A stretch of DNA of 64,000 bases, from positions 3,968,001-4,032,000 of the forward strand of contig NC_046683.1 in the NCBI RefSeq assembly GCF_009870125.1, given 5' to 3'. Shown here in pieces: positions 1 through 11,700 of this stretch. The notes under the pieces are model-generated. The model had not been told where the DNA came from, did no database searches, and saw only the letters and a program-made list of their open reading frames with translations. Made by a program: the position numbers and the translations under genes. This DNA comes from Drosophila pseudoobscura. Lineage: Eukaryota > Arthropoda > Insecta > Diptera > Drosophilidae. Positions within the stretch are counted from its first letter, which is position 1. Each line of letters opens with the position of its first letter.

Positions 1-2087
1 ATGTATGTGAATATGTATTTGCAGTGACTGCACAGAAACTGTCTAGTATGTGTTTCTCAATTGCCGGCGTTTAATTATGCCTTGATTTTTGTGCTGACCC
101 ATCCACAGTACAGTCCGTCCACAATGCAGCTTGCTCAATAGTACACTCAGATCTCAGATATCTTTGGTAATGCGTTGCAGCATTAGTGCATTAGTGCGGT
201 GCGGCAGTTGCCGAATATTTGCCAATGCGACGACGGGACAGTGTTGCCACATCGCCATTTGGCAGATGGAATGGATGAGGAAAAGGGCTGAAAACAATTT
301 ACCATAATATTCATATGATTTGGATAAATGCTAGTGCATGTGTGGAATACTGCAATACGTAGCGAAAGAAAACAAAGGCCCCATTTTAAGTTTTCCTTTA
401 CTTTCTTTTTATAGGAATTTTGCGAGGGTTACACATTTTATAATTTTGTGGATCATCATATTCTTTGCCAAAATATGCTGGCAATACATGTATGTGTTGG
501 TAAATTGGTAACACGAAACGTAGCTCACTTTGGCTTCGACCATAACCGATCCAATAAAATCCGATGTGCTGCCTGAGCTTTATTAGGTACGCTGCGTCGA
601 AGTGTTCTCGGCTAATTATATTGGCAAATGATTCAGCAGCAAAAGCAAAGGTCGCGGGGCCAAGAACATCTACTGCCTCAAATGATCACAGCTCCGTACA
701 GCCACGAATTTGAATGGAACTTGAAACAGCATTTTGATTGGTCATTTAACACCTGTGTCGGCTTTATTTGAGGTTATGCGACGGTACGTACGCTACGCCA
801 GTGCGTCTATGTTCCATGGCCAAGGTCAGCTTACAGTTTACAGCTCCATTAAAGGGTCGCTAAATAACTTGGTAATGCTATCCCACACGACTCAGCCGAC
901 TCAATTGTTGTACACTACGTGACCGCGCAGAGGGTGTTACGATTCTGCGCAGATGTATTTACATCCGATTCCGATTGCGAAAAGGTTTCCTGTTCGAGAC
1001 GGACAAACCAGCCGGCTCGCCTTCGGTCCATCGATCCACTGCCTTCTGTCTATTTCTTGGGGAAATATTCCACTAAATTTCGCTCTTTGCGCTTCGTTGC
1101 AGACAATTTAAGAGTCAGAGCTCCCAGGCTTAGATTCCAGATCTATACTATAAAGAAGTCTACTCTAATCTTTCTTTCGTATGGCTTTCGTGGATCATTC
1201 AATGTATGAGTATCATCAAAAAACTATGGAGCCCATGGATCGGGAGCTGCTAGGGTATGTAAGGCGTCGACCTAGCCTTTCTTTTTTTATTTATTTGTCG
1301 TCTACGCGTTCTGCACAGAAACAACAACGAATGCGAGTGTATCGAAGTCTCTGCTTTGTCCCGCTTTCGCTGCTGCTTCTTCTTTTTGACAGTTTTTTTG
1401 TGTTTGTTTTAATTCATGTTTTTTTCTTCTTTTAAATAGTTTAACTTGCGAAACACGTACGCCGGAGACCAGACCAGCCAGCCAGCCAGCCAGTCAGCCA
1501 TCCAGCAGACAAGCGGCGGCAGCATAACAAGTGGAGCACGGCGGTTCGCCTCGCATCGAGTCGCCGAAAACTGTTTGCCAATGTCGCGATTAAGCTGTGA
1601 AACACTCCCAAACATGGCTGGCCTGGCCCTTAGGGAGTGCTGAGCCCCCACGTAGAACAGGGGGCGGCGCCTGACCTTCTGACACCACTCGGGAGTTGTT
1701 GCACAATCCAACGCAATCGCATGGGGAATAAGCAATAGAAGAAGCACACACACAGACACAGATTAACAGGTGTACATGTACACTTGTACATATGTATGTA
1801 TGTATGCGCAGACATGCTTCGATCACAGAGTTCGAACAGGGCTCTGTAAGCAGTGGCCGCCGCAGAGCAGAGCAGAGCAGCGACAGCGTCAGCGTCAGCA
1901 GAGCCAGTCCAGAGACTTGAGGAAAGCCTCCAACCGAGACCCAATCAGCAATCAGTTGCAGTCGCGAATTAGCGTCGCACAGGTGCGCCTCTCCAGTGCT
2001 CTCCAGCGAAACCGAAACGGAACATAGAACTTCGAAACTTCCCATTCGATTAGCAACTCTGCTCTATAACGGCACATATAACGGAAC
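1..2087. other. 5' flank and probable leader of the CRAL-TRIO gene; no coding gene seen
   Basis: No open frame here has an ATG start, gene-like composition and splice support together. The sequence is AT-rich up to about 1.4 kb. It then holds a short CCAG-type repeat near 1480-1500 and CAG/GCAGA-rich sequence near 1860-1900. An initiator-like TCAGTT lies at 1952-1957, but the +28 position reads AGGTG, which is only a partial DPE, so I do not place a start site. The last few hundred bases probably belong to the 5' leader of the gene starting at 2088. This is inferred from position only. Confidence 0.4.
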
Positions 2088-2578
2088 ATGGTGCACAAGA
2101 ACCAGGAAAAGGATGAGGATCAGCTGATGGTACAGCGAGTGCTAGAGCTGCAGGAGTGGATCAAGACGCAGTCGCAGCTGCCGCCGAATATATGTGAGTG
2201 CAGTGAAAAATGCAATCAGTTGCATAACTGGCTTCCAGCCAAATTGGCTCCTTGCCCTAACCCTCTCTGTTGTCGCTGTCTTTGCTGTCTTTGTGTCTGT
2301 GTCTCTGTGCAGCATGCATGCTGCTGCGCCGCTTTCTGCACACGACGCGCGGCGATTTGGCTGCCACACAGCGCCTGATGGAGCACAATTATGGACTGCG
2401 CAACAAGCATGCCCAGATCTTCATTGAGCGCGATCCGTTGGATGCGAGCTCCCAGCAGCTGTTGCAAGTGGCGTGAGTACTCGAAAATTGCATGGGCTGC
2501 AGGCATAGGCCCAGGCCCAGGCCCAGGCCCAAGCCCATGCCCCATGCCCCAGCCGGTAACCGGTTTTCCTTCTTTCAT

Positions 2579-2618
<40 letters not shown>

Positions 2619-3415
2619 GTCTTTCTTAGCGACCTGGTGCCGCTGCCCGGCCTGACCCCGGAGAACAACAAGCTGCTCTTTTACCGACTGATCGACTTCG
2701 ATGCGGACAAGGTAATCCCAAAGAGCACCCACTCCGTCTTGATCTTACCTCCCACACTATTCCCACAGTTCAACTTTACGGCCGGCATCAAGGTATTTTT
2801 TATGGTGGCCGACTGCCGCTTTGCCACAGAGAACGACGCACGGCTGTCGGACGGAGAGATACCCATTTTTGACATGGCCGGGTATACGCTGCGGCACCTG
2901 ACCAAGACGGTGCTCAGCTCCCTGCGGGTGTACATGAAGTTCGTGCAGGAGGCGCATCCTGTGCGGCTCAAGGAGGTCCATGTGCTGAACTGTCCCTCCT
3001 ACCTGGACAAGGTGCTCACCGTGGTCAAGCCGTTCATCAAGGGTGAGGTCTTCAAGCTGATCCACTTCCACTTGCCCAATGCGGAGACGCCCTTTAAGCA
3101 CTTTCCGCGATCCATGCTGCCGGAGGAGTACGGCGGCCAGGCTGGCAAAATGTCCGAGCTGAAGCAACAGTGGATGCAATTGCTCAAGGAGCAGCGGTGA
3201 GTCACCGGGCCACGTCACCATTTCTGCCGCTTTCTGTCTTCTTTAAGGGCTACTCTCCTCCGCTCATGTATTCTTTTAGGGACTATCTGATGGATGGCCA
3301 GAACTGGCAGCTGAACAAGGCCAAGAAGGTGTCCAACAACAGCAGCAGCCGAAGGTCTAGCACATCCACCGCCGCCTCGGTCGCGCACAGTCTTAAGAAT
3401 CTGGAAATTGATTAG
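2088..3415 (+). CDS. CG3823: CRAL-TRIO (Sec14-like) lipid-binding protein, alpha-tocopherol transfer protein family
   Basis: I reconstruct five coding exons: 2088-2193, 2313-2472, 2630-2711, 2769-3196 and 3280-3415. All introns have GT-AG ends and the phases match, giving 303 residues. The N-terminal helical part (about 1-60, with LLRRFLHTTRGD) is the CRAL-TRIO N domain. It is followed by the lipid-binding fold (about 95-250) with the family signatures FDMAGYTLRH, VHVLNCPSYLDKV and, at its end, FPRSMLPEEYGG. Proteins of this family carry hydrophobic ligands such as tocopherol, retinoids or phosphoinositides in the cytosol; the ligand here is unknown. The C-tail is Ser-rich and basic and ends in SLKNLEID. 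The start is the first ATG that gives DEDQLMVQRVLELQEWI, the usual N-terminal pattern. The CG number is from memory and from neighbouring genes, so family assignment is firmer than exact orthology. Confidence 0.88.
2582..2611. repeat. (CT)n microsatellite in intron 2 of the CRAL-TRIO gene
   Basis: About fourteen CT units lie just before the exon 3 acceptor (AG at 2628-2629). The tract forms part of the polypyrimidine stretch, so its length could affect splicing. Confidence 0.85.
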
Positions 3416-4375
3416 CCGCCGATGGCACAACTGTACCTACAAGACCCGAACCTACATATATTTTATATTTTTTTTGCTTGTTTTCATTCCACATCCCCAG
3501 CTGTGACCGGGGGCCTCTGTAAATATACGTATCATTATTCGCACGTACATATGTGCTGGCGTATCTATAACTAAAGCTCTATTTATATGTACAGATATGT
3601 GGACTCGCCACCCACGCATCCCCAATGGACTGCGCTTCGTCCTCGATTCTCCCACGCTGTTTTCATAATTGAATTCCATCTGAAAGCTTTCATTGTGCAC
3701 CGGCGGTTGCGGTTGGGGCAGGAGGAGTGCTCGGAGTCGAGTGGTCGACGTGCGACTCTCGCAGAATTTTCAGTTTTGATGCAGCAACATAATCTCAATC
3801 AATATGGAGATGCGTGTGGATGTCCTGGCAAATGCAATTAAGTTTCCACAGAGAGGAACGGGGATAGAGAGTGGCCACAGGGTGCGGCATGCACTGAGAG
3901 AAACAATGGATTCGGTTGCCACTGGAGTGGCGTGGCGTTCTGCCATCTATTACACCTGTGGCCCTTACCGGAGCTGCTGAAGCTGCTTTACCAACTAAGT
4001 CCACTCGCAAAGATTGAGACCTACTTGAAGCCCTCCTTTGAGGGCCAGTGCAGTAAGCCGGCGCTCATCCTTCTGGAGAGGATAAATGTGTGCAAGTGGA
4101 GCACCACAGTCACAACCACAGCACAAAAAGCAGGAGAGCGAGACCACTTGAGGATTAATGCATGGCGCATATCGACACATACACATCCGAGCCCGTATCC
4201 GCTCTACCAGCCCCTGCAAAGCCTTTCTCTGGAACCTGGAGTCCCCCACATTCCACTAATCGTAATCAGACAACGAGAATGACTTGTGAACTATGCTCAG
4301 AAGTGGCCTCTAGACTTACAGGTCTTTCATTAGAAGATTAAAAGCAAAATAAACAAATTAAAAAGAATTAGACTC
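3416..4375 (+). other. 3' untranslated region of the CRAL-TRIO gene
   Basis: No coding gene is visible between the stop at 3413-3415 and the next gene. A canonical AATAAA at 4348-4353 is the most likely poly(A) signal, which would give a 3' UTR of about 0.95 kb. An earlier end cannot be excluded. Confidence 0.5.
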
Positions 4376-4817
4376 GGCATTTTTTTGGTTGGTTTGGGTT
4401 GGGTTTGGGGGGATGGCCTGCGATCGGCGTGTTTATTTGTTGAGAACAAGCGACTGAATTACAGACGTAGTTCGTCCCGTGCTCTTGGGATGGAGTGCAC
4501 ATATAAGGCTGAACAGTGGACTTAAATTGAATATTATTCTGGTTTCTTGTGGCCTATCGACAGAGAGCTCTAGATGTTCTTAAGTGTGATTCCTCGATGA
4601 CTACTCATTCTTAAAGTGTGGGTCCCTGTCGGCTATTGATTGAATTGAAATTGAAATATTATGCTGAACTTAGATGTACAGTGGGGACTATTCCTTCTGG
4701 ACTATTGAGGATTGTTGATTTTGAATTCGAAAAAATTTGCTGGCAGATTGAACTGTCCTTGAGATATGGTTTTATGGATCCCTGAAGAGCTGAATTTTGT
4801 GTGGTTCGTAGCTAAGC

Positions 4818-5453
4818 TCAATTTTCGTGCTGAGACTTAATCGTTAAGAAGTTGTGGGAGACCTTGCCCACGTCCCAGTCCTTTTTGGAGAGTATGGAAC
4901 GAGCCAAGCACTCATACATGCCCAGGTCCTTGAGGACTTGGATCTTCTCATCGAACTCGGGAATAATGTTGGGTCCGCTGGCATAGCGGTTGGTCCAGTG
5001 CTTTGCCGTGCGCACAAACATCTCGTGCTTATGGATGTATTGGCGGGCCACGTCGTCGTCGAAGGGCGTCCCCATATCCGGGATGGCTATGATGTTCCTG
5101 ACGGTCATCAAGATGGTGCGTATCGACATGTCGGGCGACCAACCCTTCCAGAGTATGTCCAGGCTGATGGCGCCCGATTCCGGCGAAATGTTCGGATGCC
5201 AGATGCGCGTCCGAAATTCGACCTGCGGCGGAACGACCGGATAGGTATCGGGCACCAAGATCTTAACAACGAACACTCCACCCTCGTACGGAGAGTCCGG
5301 TGGTCCGTGAATCTCGACACATAGGTTCGACCAGGACTGATCGACCAGCCAGAGCTTAAATCCACGCTCCGTCGTCTCTCCGCCTATGCTCCTCATGTGC
5401 ATAGCCGTGTTGATCTCTCGCTGCACACGGGCTGCACCCGTATTCGACCACAT
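4818..5453 (-). CDS. UBE2K/Ubc4-like E2 retrocopy with catalytic Cys replaced by Ser
   Basis: This is one uninterrupted frame of 211 residues starting at ATG 5453-5451. The longer open frame upstream has no ATG. The protein has the whole E2 fold: GPPDSPYEGGVF, the TYPVVPPQV segment, the RIWHPNIS motif, then a C-terminal UBA-like domain (about 165-200, LGMYECLARSILSKKDWDV). The closest match I know is Drosophila Ubc4 (UBE2K/HIP2, about 200 residues), including the segment TAKHWTN-YA-GP. Where Ubc4 reads GAICLDIL, this protein reads GAISLDIL. The codon at 5165-5163 is AGC, one base from the Cys codon TGC. Ser97 could at best form an oxyester with ubiquitin, so normal E2 transfer is unlikely. 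The lack of introns suggests a retrocopy. The open frame and conserved core argue for a functional pseudo-enzyme or testis-type retrogene, but a young pseudogene remains possible. Confidence 0.85.
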   Translation of the reverse strand: MWSNTGAARVQREINTAMHMRSIGGETTERGFKLWLVDQSWSNLCVEIHGPPDSPYEGGVFVVKILVPDTYPVVPPQVEFRTRIWHPNISPESGAISLDILWKGWSPDMSIRTILMTVRNIIAIPDMGTPFDDDVARQYIHKHEMFVRTAKHWTNRYASGPNIIPEFDEKIQVLKDLGMYECLARSILSKKDWDVGKVSHNFLTIKSQHEN

Positions 5454-5499
5454 GGTCGATCCACTGGCCCAAATTGGATTGAAATTGGAAAACACAACG

Positions 5500-8080
5500 C
5501 ACAGTTAAGTCCAGTTGATTGGGATCAATTTCGGAATGTTCATTTCAGGGAATACTTACGGATACAAGATCACGAAGATGATATTCGCTGCACTTGCTGG
5601 GTTCTCAATTGTCGGTTTTCAAACGCTCAGCTTAATTTCCTCCTTGATTGCTCTAGAATATTCAACATGGAAAAGGTTAACTTCACTTAGGACTCCCACC
5701 CTCCCCTAAGTTTATACAGTCTTCAAGATGACCTTAGATAGTTTTGAAAAAAAGAGCAACAGATCGACTCAAGAATATATAAATACTCAGAATTGAGTGC
5801 AAAATGCAAATAAATAAATAAGTAAGATAATTTGGACATATGGATCTGATATACGAACGATATCGAACGGCAATTTGTCAGTCTATCCTACGGTATAGAT
5901 CATATCATCCTCTCTTCACCAAAGAGATCAAAAAGTTACAAATTTGGAATTATTTTTTTGTGAAAAAGACAACTTCCACGAATAGCCAGTAATATATTTA
6001 TTTCACGAAGTAATTTAGACCATATGTTGTAATGCAAAATATCATTTTTCTTTCCCTCCAAAGTTAGTTATTGGAGTTTTCAAGAAACTTTGAGAAACTT
6101 GTCTTCAATTTCACGACCTTGGTTGTGCTTTGAATATCTGAAAGGAGGAGGAGTCCTGCGAGACCAGCAATTGATTAATAAATTTCACTTTTCAGATCGA
6201 TATCGCCATTTAAAACATTGTTTAGGTGCCTTTTAAATACAAATCCGTTGTCCAACTTTTTAGAGAAAGTACAGTCGTTGATCTATGCTTATTTACTGGC
6301 ACAACTTACTGATTTGTTATTTATTTCGTGGACTGTACAGGTCTTCACCGGGTGAACGGTACTTGAGCACTGTTTCTCGGTTCTAATTCTCGGAACTGGG
6401 TCGGCCAGCACGCAGTGTTGGTTAACAGCTCCAAGTGTTGATAAACAGGCCAGAAGGGTGCGGTGGTGCGGTGCAGGAGCGCACATTTACTGTTCGTCAT
6501 GCGCAGATAGATGGATAACTGACTGCCAACGCAGCTAACGGCTTTTTGATATATTTGAGCGCGTAGTCTCCGAGCACCGCACTCCACGACTGTTCAATAA
6601 AATGCCAAAACAAAATGAATTACCAAAAGAAAATGGGCTCCGATACACATACATATGTGCGTTGCGGCTGTTGTTGAGTCTTGCCTCTGCCACAAGGAGC
6701 CCAAGTGTGGGTGACAGAAAAACTTTCTGGCATGTGAATGCTGTGACGTTCACTATGACATTTCCCATCTCTTGGCTGTCAGGCGCAGACATTGTCGATC
6801 ATGCCAGCATTTCGAGATGCGCGTGCAAAATCCCTGCAGGGTGACGCTGACACGCACTGCTGAAATTTTCCATTCGAATGTAGCAAAATGTGACGAACGC
6901 TCCAATGAATTCTGGGAGCGTTTACATAAGTACATACTCGTACAATAATCGTGACAGGGAGGGACCTACATATCCTTTAAAGGTCCCTTCAACGCCCCAT
7001 TGCTTTAAAAAGAAGGCAATGAAAATTCCCAGTGCGACTCGATTGGGCAATTTTACCTTTTCCTATATGAACCTCACAAAAGTTCATGGTATCCAATAGA
7101 GTAATGTGATCCGAACTTAAGTATGTACATATTTATGTATGTTTTCTTGGACCCAGCATGAAGAGGCAAACGAATCGATTCGGCGGGATTCGGGACTCGG
7201 TTCGTTCGGTCCGTTCGAATCGATCGAATCGCTTTGAATCGTGTTAGATCCGAAAGATTCGGGTTTTTTCTCTCCCACTCTCTGTTTTATGGTAGAGAGA
7301 ACGAGAAAGCAAATTAAAGAGGATTCGACAGATTTGACCTGTGATCGAACTAAATCTGACTGATCGAACGCATTTGCTGTGATTTTATGAATACTGTGGA
7401 TTCAAGCAGGACTCTAAAAGTCTGGGGGACTATTTGGCATAGAAATCAAACCACAAAATGCCCGACCCTTGTGCTGTGCCATTTTCCTGCGAGCTCGTAT
7501 CGGGCCACGTCCAGCCATAGTCGCCACATTCAGCCACCAGCTTATCAACTGGATGGCTACAGCAACCGCCGCCACACACACACAGGCAGCTCCCTCTCTG
7601 GTAGTGGCAGTGGCAGTGGCAGTCAACCCATCAATTGCATTATGACTGGCCGACAACAATTAGAGGCTTTTGAGCGATGGCCGAAACAAGCGGACGGCCA
7701 GACAGACACACGTGTACAGTCTCTTAGCCCACTTTTTCCCCGCCCACTCTCACTCTTTACATTACACACACACACTTGTTCCGCTGGGCGAGGGGCGGTG
7801 GGCGGTGGGCGAAAGTGCTGTAAGACCTGACACCAAAATTGATCAATTTTACATTTATCCACAAGAATCGTAAATGTGCGGGTGGGCGGCTGTGGGCGTG
7901 GCGACCCCATTAGCATGCTCGAGCCACTCACGAGCAGACCACCAACAAAAGAGCTTACGCTGCACTCTGGCCTGCTCGTCTGTCCCCCGCCCTTCACCGC
8001 CGTGCCCCTACCCCAACCTGCCCTGTTCCGGCCTGTCGCTTCGACAAAATGCATTTTCCAGGGGATTTCTTTGTTGTTCT
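5500..8080. other. Intergenic, no gene seen
   Basis: No open frame has both an ATG and protein-like composition. The stretch is AT-rich. Near 7171-7260 it carries a run of GAATCGATTCG-like palindromic motifs. A CA-rich and GGCAGT-rich part lies around 7570-7620. Confidence 0.5.
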
Positions 8081-8085
8081 ACTCG

Positions 8086-8150
8086 TATCCATTACAGAGG
8101 GTATAATGATTTCGACTACAAGCCTGCAACGCAGAGAACAAATAATCACA
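8086..8150 (+). repeat. Fragment of a dispersed repeat (Helitron/DINE-1/SGM-like head)
   Basis: The segment contains CAGAGGGTATAATGATTTCG followed by GCCTGCAACGCAGAGAAC. The same head, diverged, occurs at 13505-13555. It resembles the start of short non-coding elements common in obscura-group flies (SGM/DINE-1 type). The family name is from memory. Confidence 0.5.
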
Positions 8151-8224
8151 AAATTCCATAGAGCAAGTTTTTGGGAAGAAAGAACCTATATCGCTATAGG
8201 TTATTCTTTTGCTTCAAATTTGAT

Positions 8225-9300
8225 TAATTATAAGAGTAACATACCATATGTAAGATCCTTTAGGAGTAGAAGGAAACTCCATGCCGTGGTCCATGCTTCC
8301 CTTGAAGTTTGTAGTGGAGTCGCCCTTTCGACGCTGACTTGTGTGGCAGGAACACCATGAACAACCTTTGCCAATTGATTTAAACGGGGATACATGAACT
8401 TGTTCTCCTCCCCTTTATTCCTCATATTTTGATTGATATCCATTTGCTTTGGAGGGTAATTGTTGATCTCATTTATTGCCTCATTGCCCGAAACAACAGC
8501 AATGGAGTTAAGGAAGTCATTGTAACGACCAAGTGGTTTAAAGACGGGCTTATAGACGGCAGCTCCGAAACATTTTGGTTCAAAACTCTTTCCGATGGCT
8601 CTCTGTGATATTTTCATGGCTTTAACTGTCATATCTTCTGAAAATCGCCTAGATATACATAGCTGCTCTATCTGCAGCTTTTGTATGGTCCACTTCATTT
8701 ACCTCATTACAATCTGCTTGAGACAATTTAAGCATTTCATAAACGTGATTCTCACAGAAGTTTTTTAACAGTAAAAGGCAAAAAGGTTCAAGCATCTCGA
8801 GGGTTGAACTCCACTTTGTTGGAACTTAGGAATAAGAGCCTGAGGTATTAGGGAAGGGAAACTTTAAAGTTTGACAGTAAATCTACTGGTAAGTGGCAGT
8901 CCTCAATGCCTTAACCAGTTTGCAAGATTTTTTAATGAGAGTATCATTTGAAGAGTTACAAAAAAAAATACTCTGCTACAAGTTGAAGTTTGTGAGCGCC
9001 ACATTCAAGCGATGCAAATGAGTTAATATTCATCCAAGGAGGGTTGATCTCCTTCGTCATCACCGCAGCTATCATCGAAGTATTTTCTTAGTGATCTCAA
9101 TAGACTTTATATTGCTTCGACCATTGTCCGAAGTAACAGAATATTTTTCGGAATATTTCAGGACTCTGTGACTACCGAATTCTGTTATATTCCTTGTTGC
9201 CATATTATATTTACATTGATATTTACATTATTTCCTTCACATTGAGATAATTAGCCAAAATTTGCATTCCCTAACTCTTAATGCGGTACCTGGTTCTGGG
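8225..9300 (-). mobile_element. Degenerate hAT-family transposase relic
   Basis: The minus strand holds broken pieces of a hAT transposase. At about 8395-8310 it reads YPRLNQLAKVVHG and VPATQVSVERA, the C-terminal dimerisation signature of hAT transposases (usually PATS-SVERAFS). Near 9025-8960 it reads SLECGAHKLQLVAE, matching the C-AHTLQL motif. Near 9140-9090 it reads SVTSDNGRSNIKS, matching the T-DNA-N motif. These pieces are in the right order, but frameshifts and stops separate them, and the frame is lost right after VERA. No terminal inverted repeats or target duplication could be fixed by eye. The element is inactive. Confidence 0.72.
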
Positions 9301-9369
9301 TGAAAGTCAGTCAAGAGGCTGGCATTTGTCTCAGAATCTGAGAGTTCCCTAACTCCAGTTCAATCGACT

Positions 9370-10150
9370 TCACTACAACTTCAAACATTCCTTAGCCAGA
9401 AGATTCAGTGATAGTACCATCTCCGGTATCGCAGGGATCATAGCCTCCAACGCTGCAGCGCGCTGTCTTCCACTGATACACTGGCTGGAATCTGCAAGGG
9501 TATCAATTAGCTCGGTTCTCATACGCACTTTGTTACTTCTGTGGCTAGTCGAAGCAGATAGATGCAGATGCCGAAGGTAAAGGAGAAGGAGAAGCAGAAG
9601 GCGAAGACGAACGTGAAGAAGCAAACGAAGAATCCGAAGGCGAAGCAATAGGCGAAATGTGCAGTCAACAATGGTGCTTCCGTTGTATTTGTGCTCTCTG
9701 TCTGCCCCTCTCTCTCTCGCTCTCTCTGGCCCGGGTTTGGGGAGTCGAAGGTTCATTAATAAAAGGTGAGTCAATGCAATACGATTTTTGGAAGAGAAAT
9801 TGTACTGCTTTTGCACAGGACTCAGGAAGTCGGAATGGTGCAGGGACGGAATGAGACAAAGCGAGGGGCTAACGGGAACAACTTACCTTACCCAATAATA
9901 ATATACCATATAGCTGTCTGTCCCTTTCTCTTCGTTTGTGTCTGTGTCTGTGTTTGTGTGTGTGTTCTGGAACTCCTCGGCTTGTTCGTATATATAAAGT
10001 CCAACATGTTGTTGTTGCATGCTCGTTGTCGTCGCAACACCCTCACACACACACACAAAGACACAATGGGACACACACACACATTCATATGTACATAAAT
10101 ACATACATACATACATATATGTATATGTATATGATGATATGGCAAGTTTC
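9370..10150. other. Intergenic, low-complexity; no gene seen
   Basis: A purine-rich GAAGG/GAAGC repeat lies at about 9575-9655. TG-rich and CA-rich tracts follow at about 9940-10085. Open frames here consist of repeat translations. Confidence 0.5.
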
Positions 10151-10200
10151 GGCAGCAGCGTGGCAGCGTCGGTCGCTGTTCAGTTGAGTGACTGATAAGT

Positions 10201-10234
10201 TCAGTTGGCGTTCGCTTGGCGCCGAGAGCGGTTA
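10201..10234 (+). promoter_or_regulatory. Candidate Inr+DPE core promoter, possible distal start of the large gene
   Basis: TCAGTT at 10201-10206 fits the fly initiator, with A+1 at 10203. GGTTA at 10230-10234 sits exactly at +28 to +32 and fits the DPE consensus RGWYV. The sequence downstream (10240-10330, rich in AAAACAGAA) looks like a Drosophila 5' leader. A second initiator lies at 10180-10185. No gene start follows nearby, so the transcript would have to splice far downstream, most simply to the large gene. That link is inference. Confidence 0.45.
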
Positions 10235-11649
10235 ACGGTTCTAATCGAATTCAGCCCCAAAACAGAGCAGAAAAGAACAAAAACAAAAACAGAAACAGAA
10301 CGAAGTGAAAAGCGAACGAACACACCAGGAAGAAGTACTATAAACGGTAGAGAGGGGAACAAACTTTCCTCGTTGCTGTTACTCTGCGCTTCTCTCTCTC
10401 TCTCTCTCTCTATCCTCTATCTTCCCCGCAAAGATGCGCTAAATTTCTCGTTTATCCCATAACGATTGTGGGTTTTATTCCTTTTTTTTTGAGTGCTCGG
10501 ACTCCAGTGCAAGAATTCCAGCAAGAAACCCGAAAAAGTATGCCACGAATTCCGACTGCAGTTGTTTTTTTTCGTGTGTGTGTGTGTGAGTGTGAGTGTG
10601 TGTGCTAGCGTGAGTGTTTGTGCGATACACACATGTAGGGATGTTCAATGAAACACTGGGTGAACAGGTTCAATTATATAAGGCTAGGCTGCCTGTTACC
10701 AGGCGCCTCATTTTGGGGGGTAATCCACTGTAATTATCATTCACGGGTGAGAGGGGAAGTGGCCGGGGTTGGTAGTAGCTGGTAAATGGAGTGCCCTGGG
10801 AAATAAACGGACTGAACAAGCGGAGGGATTAACCGATAAACGGATCCCAAAGTTAATGGAAACAGATCTTAGGAGCACATTATTCTATTGGGTGTTTGGC
10901 ATAGTTTTATTTGGTTGGCCATCTTAGGGCAAAAGTGAACATCTAACTACATAAATGAATGGTTTTACTGGAAAATAATGCGTCTCGCGTAAGTCTTCAA
11001 AAAGAATCTTCCCTTTCAAAGAGGACCTCAAGGATTTGATCGAGAAAAAATGTTAAATGGGTTTGTTTTTCTGTGATTACAATTTTAACGATTTCAAGTG
11101 ATCGGAAATTGCCCAAGTTCTGTCCATCTTACAAATTGAATGCTATTTATATCAAAGATTGACTGGGGAATGTTATCAGAGAGTTTCCAAAGATCTTCAC
11201 TCTTTTGAGAGTGAAACTAAATGAATGCAAAAGGCCTTCTGTTGAAGAAGTTGTATTGTATGTACTTTTAGATAATGTATTTTTTTTAATGTTTTCTATT
11301 TGGATTTGGCAGCTCTCAAGCAGCTAGCGAAAACCTGAGAGTATTCCGTGATGCTTGTTCAATTATTGAACAGAATAGCCAAAGTCCACTCTCCAGGATG
11401 GGCTTTCTTGTGGTGTAGTTTCCATTAATTGGATAGCCCCGCCCCCCAGCCAATGCAAATGGAATAACCCTAATGTCTGTACCCGTCACCGTCGCCGTCT
11501 CCTTCTACTTCTGCTTCTCTATTCCCCATTTGCCCCACTGCCGCCTGTGCGTGTGTATGTGTATGTGTGTCATTACTTAACACCTACAGCCACGGCATTC
11601 AGCACGCCATTACACTATTACAGCAACAATAACGGGAACAGATAGACTG

Positions 11650-11700
11650 TCTCCGGGGTCCGAAGGCTTGGATACCCTCGCCGATCCATTGTTCCCATTA
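11650..11700 (-). repeat. Dispersed-repeat tail fragment, inverted
   Basis: Read on the minus strand it gives GAGGGTATCCAAGCCTTCGG. This is a diverged version of the repeat tail at 44463 (AGGGTATCAAAAGCTTCGG). Confidence 0.4.

Noticed and set aside
3416-3580. Open frame of about 50 codons after the CRAL-TRIO stop
   Set aside because: It is rich in Phe/Tyr/Ile from T-rich UTR sequence and not protein-like, so it is not a readthrough candidate.
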